Source: Dokdonia pacifica (GTDB lineage: Bacteria > Bacteroidota > Bacteroidia > Flavobacteriales > Flavobacteriaceae). Taken from it: DNA of 64,000 nt. The DNA is taken from positions 186,001 through 250,000 of the forward strand of contig NZ_FZNY01000001.1 of the NCBI RefSeq assembly GCF_900188275.1, written 5' to 3'. How positions within the stretch are numbered: position 1 is the first letter of the stretch; every line of letters begins with the position of its first letter. This document shows, piece by piece, positions 63,001 to 64,000 of this stretch. The notes under the pieces are model-generated. The model was not told the origin of the DNA, ran no database searches, and was given only the letters and a program-made list of their open reading frames with translations. Both the position numbers and the translations under genes were made by a program.

Positions 63001-64000
63001 CAGCAATTCCATCATTATCTTGATCGGGTCTAGTCACTGGGCTATCTGCATCTGCAATATCAGGAATACCATCTCCATCTGCATCAGGACGATCTCCATT
63101 TGTTGCTTCTACACCATCATTTGCAAATTCTCCAACTTGAAATACCTGACCTCCCACTGTATATTGGAATGCAACCCCAAGTACTTCATCATTATTTAAT
63201 CGCTGATTTAATGAGACATACCCTAATCTAGGGTATAATGTATATTGGTTAGGTTGTAGTTTACGTGCATTTTCTAATAACACATAATCAACTCCGTCAC
63301 TTACTTGTACGCCACCAAATCCCTGTTGTACTGTTGCCACATCTCTAATAGAGCTATTTAGTACAGATTGCACACTAGGATTTGTAATTCCCCTAGGGTT
63401 AAAATCATTATTAGAATTATCTGGAAAAGCAGATGCAGGACTATTTATAAATCCTGTAGGAGGAAAATCCAAACCAATATTAGTTGGGTTTGCTTCCCCT
63501 ATATCCTGAATCGCAACAATATTACGTGCATCCTGAGTTTGGTTTTGCCTATTGGTTATCCAAACTTCCATACGTGTAATCTGGATGTTGTTATTTACAA
63601 ATGGATAATTCCTTAGAGACTCATCATAAGTATCTCTAAAGTAGTGTGCTAAAAAGAAGTGTCTGTTTTCGTCATAATCTAATGCTGCCACTTCAAAATC
63701 TTGAACAGTTGCTCCTCCTTCTGCAGTTACTGTACGAGGTTGTGATCTATTCTCAGCAAAAACAGCTGTTATGCTTGTTTTCCCAAATTGCAATTCGGTT
63801 TTTACCCCAAACAAACTTTGAGACCCTTGTATCAAGGAGCTATTAAGTGGCATTGCCACATTACCTACTTCTATTTTTTGAATAATATCATCTTCTGTAG
63901 GCGTATATTCTAATTTAATTTGGTTTTGAAAATCAAAAGTAGATTCTGTATCATAGTTTGCCGTTACTTGCAAACGCTCTCCTACTTTTCCAAGTAAACT
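57068..64000 (-). CDS. sprA: Gliding motility / type IX secretion protein SprA, N-terminus outside the window
   Basis: SprA is the giant 36-strand outer-membrane pore of the type IX secretion system. The 2310 visible codons run open to base 64000; the true start lies to the right, and the TTG near 63973 is not it. Recognisable parts are LLGKVGERLQVTANYDTESTFDFQNQIKLEY at the visible N-terminus, GEVWFNELRLSDLSNEGGWAA, and the repeated GLNVEHRFSEDFIIGG type strands. The C-terminus ends FTLRYNFGN. A segment of Asp-rich TSP3-like calcium-binding repeats (DADGDGIPD, DQDNDGIADD, DINGDGVPNG) is encoded at about 62930-63100. Confidence 0.95.
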   Translation of the reverse strand, partial: SLLGKVGERLQVTANYDTESTFDFQNQIKLEYTPTEDDIIQKIEVGNVAMPLNSSLIQGSQSLFGVKTELQFGKTSITAVFAENRSQPRTVTAEGGATVQDFEVAALDYDENRHFFLAHYFRDTYDESLRNYPFVNNNIQITRMEVWITNRQNQTQDARNIVAIQDIGEANPTNIGLDFPPTGFINSPASAFPDNSNNDFNPRGITNPSVQSVLNSSIRDVATVQQGFGGVQVSDGVDYVLLENARKLQPNQYTLYPRLGYVSLNQRLNNDEVLGVAFQYTVGGQVFQVGEFANDGVEATNGDRPDADGDGIPDIADADSPVTRPDQDNDGIADDADADINGDGVPNGQDADGNGILDTVIPAGQAGSPQNLVVKMLKSNLTNVQEPVWDLMMKNIYPLGAFQLEQDGFRMNIVYADPSPLNFITPVPGATLPTLFNGNTDPGESGSNADRGALESNTLLRLFNLDRLTAFGDPQVGGDGFFDFVPGTTVHVQNGSIVFTTVEPFGEHLFNILRSDDSEVYDDGIANSDNELNTFNPHQEEYVYRTLYKSTKTIARDNAEKNKFLLKGRYKSTQEQGISLGAFNIPQGSVTVTAGGRPLVEGLDYTVNYQLGRVIILDKSLEASGIPITASVENNAVFGQQNKRFTGLNVEHRFSEDFIIGGTFLNLNERPLTQKATYSFEPINNTIFGINASYSTEVPFLTRMVNKLPNIDTDAPSNFSIRGEAAFLSPGQPKGTDFNGEATSYIEDFEASQTAIDVSSPLQWFLSSAPVGFGGELPNNDLAGGFRRAKLAWYTIDPVFYNAQRPGEISDTDLSLPETRRVFRDEIFPQQDIVAGQTQALFTLDLAYFPDERGPYNFSNDAQDQQLSNPEQNFGGIMRQLTSTDFEQANVEFVEFWLLDPFFANNDTTNPGGKLTINLGSISEDILKDGRKQYENGLPEIAFPQPGFDDATTSTNWGKVPTNQSLVYAFDTEGAARTNQDVGYDGLNDAEEANLYPGFAALPDPAGDNYDYFLNASGGVVERYKSFNNLQGNSPVEVTQTNRGSTTFPDIEDVNQDNTMNTIDAYFEYELDINPSSLNIETNEFVTDVRELTVTTQDGSSLPTRWVQFRVPISQATNVVGGISDFRAIRFMRMYMSNWQDDVILRFGTLDLVRGDFRRYLLTLDPDETTEQDQADNTLFEVAAVNIEANETRSPVPYNLPPGVQRERLNNNNNNIRQNEQSLSIRVNGLEEQDSRGVYKFYNLDMRQYKNLRMFMHAEALVEDGSDGLDNENIVGFVRMGTDLNSNFYQIELGLEPTPFNVAQTDREAIWPSVNEMNLDLELLQTIKSKVISGDVEDDPDEITYFDQNGDRILNADEVCYVPGELRIGIKGLPSFGDIRTLLLGVKNGNPRTSIDIGCSPGEIGGEVWFNELRLSDLSNEGGWAAVVNADGNIADFATVSATGRQSTVGFGSIEQGPAERSLEDVFQYDVVTNVNVGQLLPKKWGIQLPFNYAIGEEIITPKFDPQFLDLELDDRLANAATQEERNEIEGAAIDYTRRKSINFIGVRKERTGEAKPQPYDVENLTFSYSYSQTDHKDFEIEQSRDQNVRLGGTYSFDFENKPVEPFKKNDSLFTGKYWKFLKDFNFNYLPSNISVSSNIVRQYNEQKFRDLLGSESDISIPRLFQRNYLFDWQYSVNFPITNSLRFNYDVSHNRIVRNYLDNDGNPSFLDENGEEIEGFGVYDGFFDVGQPNTHFGTLQLNYDVPFDKFPFLEWITNTTYSYTASYTWQRGSQQFQTLDGIPDLGNSVENRNTHAINSTLEMDKLYKYIGLKKKTKGGNNIKDRLRGVPSPTDEEKGGALTQKEGTTSTLGGADKALNTGIGLLTALKRVQINYQEDNGIFLPGYLPSIGFSGSLRPTAGFIFGSQAEVRELAARNGWLTLFQDFNQQYREVESRNLGIQARIGLLKDLDIDLNFNRIFQENYSENYRVDPVTLQYESLTGNNFGNFNISTLLIGTAFSKSTSDFSEAFNTFRDNRIQVADRLATRFYGTAEFERDENGFPVGFGRTNQSVLLPAFLAAYTGRDVSKTKTGPFRDIPLPNWNIKYTGLMRLKWFKQNFKRFSMQHGYTAGYTINQFNTNLAFNRDTDFNPETAQTDQAGNFLNPTLYGSVTLTEQFTPLMRLDFEMKNSVKILAEVKRDRALGLSFDNNILTEIKGDEYVLGLGYRIKDLTFVTNFGGRRKVLKSDLNFKADLSLRRNETIIRYLDIDNSQTTAGQDIYGLQFTADYALSKNLTALFFYDHTFSTFAISTAFPQTTIRSGFTLRYNFGN

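Overview
The window is AT-rich bacterial chromosome and reads as a member of the Bacteroidota, family Flavobacteriaceae; a marine Dokdonia/Krokinobacter-like genus is my guess and is not proven. The evidence is type IX secretion and gliding genes (a very large SprA, a PorP/SprF-like protein, a RemB-like protein), many outer-membrane proteins whose signal peptides end in AQAQ, SusD/lipoprotein-style lipoboxes, no Shine-Dalgarno sites, and promoters of the Bacteroidota type (TTG, about 20 bp, TANNTTTG). No rRNA, tRNA, CRISPR array, prophage or insertion sequence was seen. Genes are densely packed and almost all belong to recognisable families.

Layout. 1-5.7 kb: 3' part of der, a tandem pair of LysE-type exporters, a TetR regulator, a DUF2797 protein and a GH3 acyl-adenylase. 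6-16 kb: an OmpA/PD40 protein, then the minus-strand protein-quality cluster tig-clpP-clpX, a small membrane protein, a FadL-type porin with its SGNH lipase partner, and pdxJ with an alpha/beta hydrolase. 16-24.4 kb (plus strand): CBS protein, nadK, an OM barrel, uppS, bamA, two Skp/OmpH chaperones and murI, an envelope-building cluster. 24.4-30.8 kb: a LytS/LytTR two-component pair, a divergent von Willebrand A protein with a possible LytTR site between them, an OmpA lipoprotein and a PorP/SprF protein. 31-35.7 kb: a NifU-like Fe-S carrier with duplicated N-domain, dodecin, a YyaL/SSP411 protein and MscS.

35.7-43.7 kb is a minus-strand MacAB-TolC-like export operon (ATPase, two permeases, two adaptor proteins, TolC) that ends in tsaB. 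43.9-49.3 kb is a cytochrome c oxidase assembly region (heme o synthase, two subunit III proteins, subunit IV, two SCO-like proteins, DUF420, a small CxxC membrane protein). 49.4-52.2 kb holds a metallo-beta-lactamase-fold hydrolase, a thioredoxin, a small lipoprotein and an ArsR/SRPBCC pair with a clear double operator over its promoter. 52.3-64 kb is the gliding/secretion side: a RemB-like barrel carrying a TonB-like N-domain, two paralogous TonB proteins, a VanZ-like protein, gcvH, and most of sprA, which runs off the right edge.

The most striking unexplained signal is a dispersed palindrome built on GCTTTCGCGAAAGC. It occurs 12 times, half between genes and half inside genes, where it is read in all three frames (AFAKA, RFRES, LSRN; two genes each). 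The two longest copies are perfect 24-bp palindromes. In one gene it appears to supply the signal-peptidase cleavage motif.
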